DNA from: Oligoflexus sp.
Lineage (GTDB): Bacteria > Bdellovibrionota_B > Oligoflexia > Oligoflexales > Oligoflexaceae
Assembly (NCBI GenBank): GCA_014377445.1
Contig: JACMPP010000050.1
Span: 62,001-126,000 of the forward strand
Direction of reading: 5' to 3'
DNA: 64,000 nt
Positions 62,460-64,000 of this stretch are shown here, one piece after another. How positions within the stretch are numbered: position 1 is the stretch's first letter; every line of letters starts with the position of its first letter. Below the pieces are notes generated by a model. That model had not been told where the DNA came from, searched no databases, and saw only the letters and a program-made list of their open reading frames with translations. A program made the position numbers and the translations under genes.

Positions 62460-64000
62460 ATGCAACGCAGGCTGGCAACACGGCTGCTGACCCTTCTACT
62501 CGTCACGATGGCTTTCGCCACCGCTTGCGAAAAGAAGAGAAAGTCGCGCTTCGTCCAAGGGGACGGTGAGTATGTTTACGCGATCAACGATTTTAAGGGA
62601 GCGACGTACACCCTTAAGACAGGTAAAAAACGTACACCGGGAGTTACGACTCGCGCAGATGAGTTGGTCCTGACACCTGGAAGCAGCGTAATCCGCAGCT
62701 TTCCATCGGTAGAATTCACACTTGATACAGACGTTGGCGACTTCACCTCGTCATCTATGAACAACTTTGATTTCTACGGTAAAGAAGATTCTGAATACAA
62801 AGTTCAGGTCGACTTCACTGAAGAAAAACTGTTGTTCTTCGAATTGGCGAAAAAGGAAGACATTCCTTCGAACGTCTTCACTTATGCAGAAGACGTCGGC
62901 AACGGTCTCTACCGCGTGCCACTATTCGGTTTGCCTCTCGACAAAGTCACTGTTGAGAAGATCGTCGACGATCGCGGCAAGTCCACCAACCAAATCCGTA
63001 CAATCTCGAAGAAATTCCTAAGCGAAGCGACTCACTTCTTGGTGAACATCAACACGCCAGCTTACTTCGATTCGAAATTGAAACTCGACATGCTTCCATC
63101 GAAGTTCTTCGATGAGAAGAATGAGTGGTTCTACGAAATCACTGTTGTCGACAAGCCTATCGCTCTTGGCGCAGACGGCCTTGAACTCGGTAACCAAATC
63201 GGTTCAGGTAAAGTTCGTTTCTCCAAAACTAACAATTCGGTTTTGGCAGTCGACCTCAACTATGCTGAAGAAGCAGAAGGCCAAGACGCTGAGAAATTGA
63301 ACGTGATCCTTGAGATCCCGGTTCAGTGGATGGACTACCGTCTGGTCAAGTCCGGCAACAGCGCATACCTTCAAGAAGAAGCTTTCGACTCCATCGAAAA
63401 AGGCGCGAAATTCTGGAAAGATCGTGAATACGCTCTTCTCCAACTTGACCGCGTTGTCAGCATCGATGCAGCCAGCACCAACAACATCAAGATCAAGCGT
63501 CTTGAAGTTGGCGAAGATTATCTTTCCTTCGTAATCTACGACTCCTTGACTAAAAACTCCCTTCATTACTCGTTCGCGAAAAAGAACGAATTCGTAGCCG
63601 GCAAAGTCTATCCTCGTGAAGACATGCGCAAGTTTGGTTTCTTCTACAGCTTTAAAGAGCTTTATTCGGGCCAGCTAAACAACAGCGAAGCAACGCAGTC
63701 GAAGTCTGTTATCCAAAACCGCATGTTGCCACCTGGCAACGTCGTTACGTTCCACATCACCGAAAACACGCCGACGGATCCCATCTTCATTGAAGCTATT
63801 CAAGAAGCGATCAACGGTTGGAACTGGGCATTCCATGAAGCGGCCAAAGGCACGACTTCTGAGAAGAACCCAATCAGTGTTGTGCTCGATACATCCAAGC
63901 CCGTTAAGAACGGTGACGCTCGTTACCACAAAGTTTCTTTCTACGGTTACGAAATTGAATCGGGGCTCCTAGGCTACGGTCCAAGCGTTTCGGATAACCG
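62460..64000 (+). CDS. Lipoprotein, probable zinc metalloprotease of the DUF4953/DUF5117 type, 3' end outside window
   Basis: Read directly from the sequence: 513 codons run open to the right edge. The ATG at 62460 has AGGGAG six bases upstream, and the signal peptide ends in the lipobox ATAC. The beta-rich part contains VIRSFPSVEF, the stretch LHYSFAKKNEFV with YPREDMRKFGFFYSF, and near the edge YEIESGLLGYGPSVSD. That last stretch is the lead-in to the zinc domain in large secreted metalloproteases of this group (usual continuation: D-x-R-T-G-E). The HExxH site itself, expected further right, is outside the window, so the activity is inference. Confidence 0.7.
   Translation, partial: MQRRLATRLLTLLLVTMAFATACEKKRKSRFVQGDGEYVYAINDFKGATYTLKTGKKRTPGVTTRADELVLTPGSSVIRSFPSVEFTLDTDVGDFTSSSMNNFDFYGKEDSEYKVQVDFTEEKLLFFELAKKEDIPSNVFTYAEDVGNGLYRVPLFGLPLDKVTVEKIVDDRGKSTNQIRTISKKFLSEATHFLVNINTPAYFDSKLKLDMLPSKFFDEKNEWFYEITVVDKPIALGADGLELGNQIGSGKVRFSKTNNSVLAVDLNYAEEAEGQDAEKLNVILEIPVQWMDYRLVKSGNSAYLQEEAFDSIEKGAKFWKDREYALLQLDRVVSIDAASTNNIKIKRLEVGEDYLSFVIYDSLTKNSLHYSFAKKNEFVAGKVYPREDMRKFGFFYSFKELYSGQLNNSEATQSKSVIQNRMLPPGNVVTFHITENTPTDPIFIEAIQEAINGWNWAFHEAAKGTTSEKNPISVVLDTSKPVKNGDARYHKVSFYGYEIESGLLGYGPSVSDN

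Overview
The window is about 50% GC and reads as the chromosome of a free-living, two-membrane (Gram-negative) bacterium. It carries many lipoproteins with N-terminal lipoboxes, an outer-membrane barrel ending in Phe, pseudopilins, secreted proteases, hybrid histidine kinases and c-di-GMP signalling. The mix of an S46 dipeptidyl peptidase, astacin-like and trypsin-like lipoproteins, Pro-rich lipoproteins and many two-component proteins suggests the Bdellovibrionota/Oligoflexia or a nearby deltaproteobacterial-type lineage. That placement is inference. I saw no tRNA, rRNA, CRISPR array, insertion sequence, integrase or phage gene.

Layout. 1-6.3 kb: mostly leftward genes (lipoproteins, a DUF4442 thioesterase-like protein) and a deleted SDR dehydrogenase. 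6.3-15 kb: rightward genes (diguanylate cyclase, coiled-coil protein, DUF883-like membrane protein, S46 peptidase, type I glutamine synthetase, SEC-C protein), most followed by clear hairpin terminators. 15-18 kb: a leftward two-gene unit of an ArsR-methyltransferase regulator and S-adenosylhomocysteine hydrolase. 18-27.4 kb: two hybrid histidine kinases (one interrupted by two in-frame TAG codons), a TerB-like protein, a hemerythrin protein and remnants of a lactonase, galK and a DUF2892 gene. 27.6-29.7 kb: an overlapping three-gene pseudopilin operon. 29.7-33.3 kb: GNAT acetyltransferase and a phosphorelay island (two lone REC proteins, a REC-winged-helix regulator, an HPt protein). 33.4-43.3 kb: proteases, a PafA-like phosphatase, an RNase H-like exonuclease, a tyrosinase, a stress flavoprotein and remnants of a second protease, an EamA transporter and a DUF1592/DUF1501-type pair. 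43.5-64 kb: SodC, a membrane histidine kinase, two giant coupled lipoproteins, a KdpE-like regulator beside a broken kup, two glycosyltransferases, an outer-membrane barrel and the start of a metalloprotease-like lipoprotein.

Two themes stand out. First, signalling: one GGDEF enzyme, three histidine kinases, four response regulators and one HPt domain lie in one window, several as orphans that could be wired together. Second, gene decay: at least ten loci are frameshifted, internally deleted, nonsense-interrupted or reduced to C-terminal stubs, next to intact genes. Internal deletions and stubs argue for real decay, but single-base frameshifts could also be assembly errors.

The least explained intact systems are the pseudopilin operon, whose three products share a C-terminal three-cysteine motif, and the translationally coupled pair of 1433- and 1283-residue lipoproteins. 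The leader of the diguanylate cyclase gene, where nested palindromes can pair with the ribosome-binding site, is the most interesting non-coding signal.
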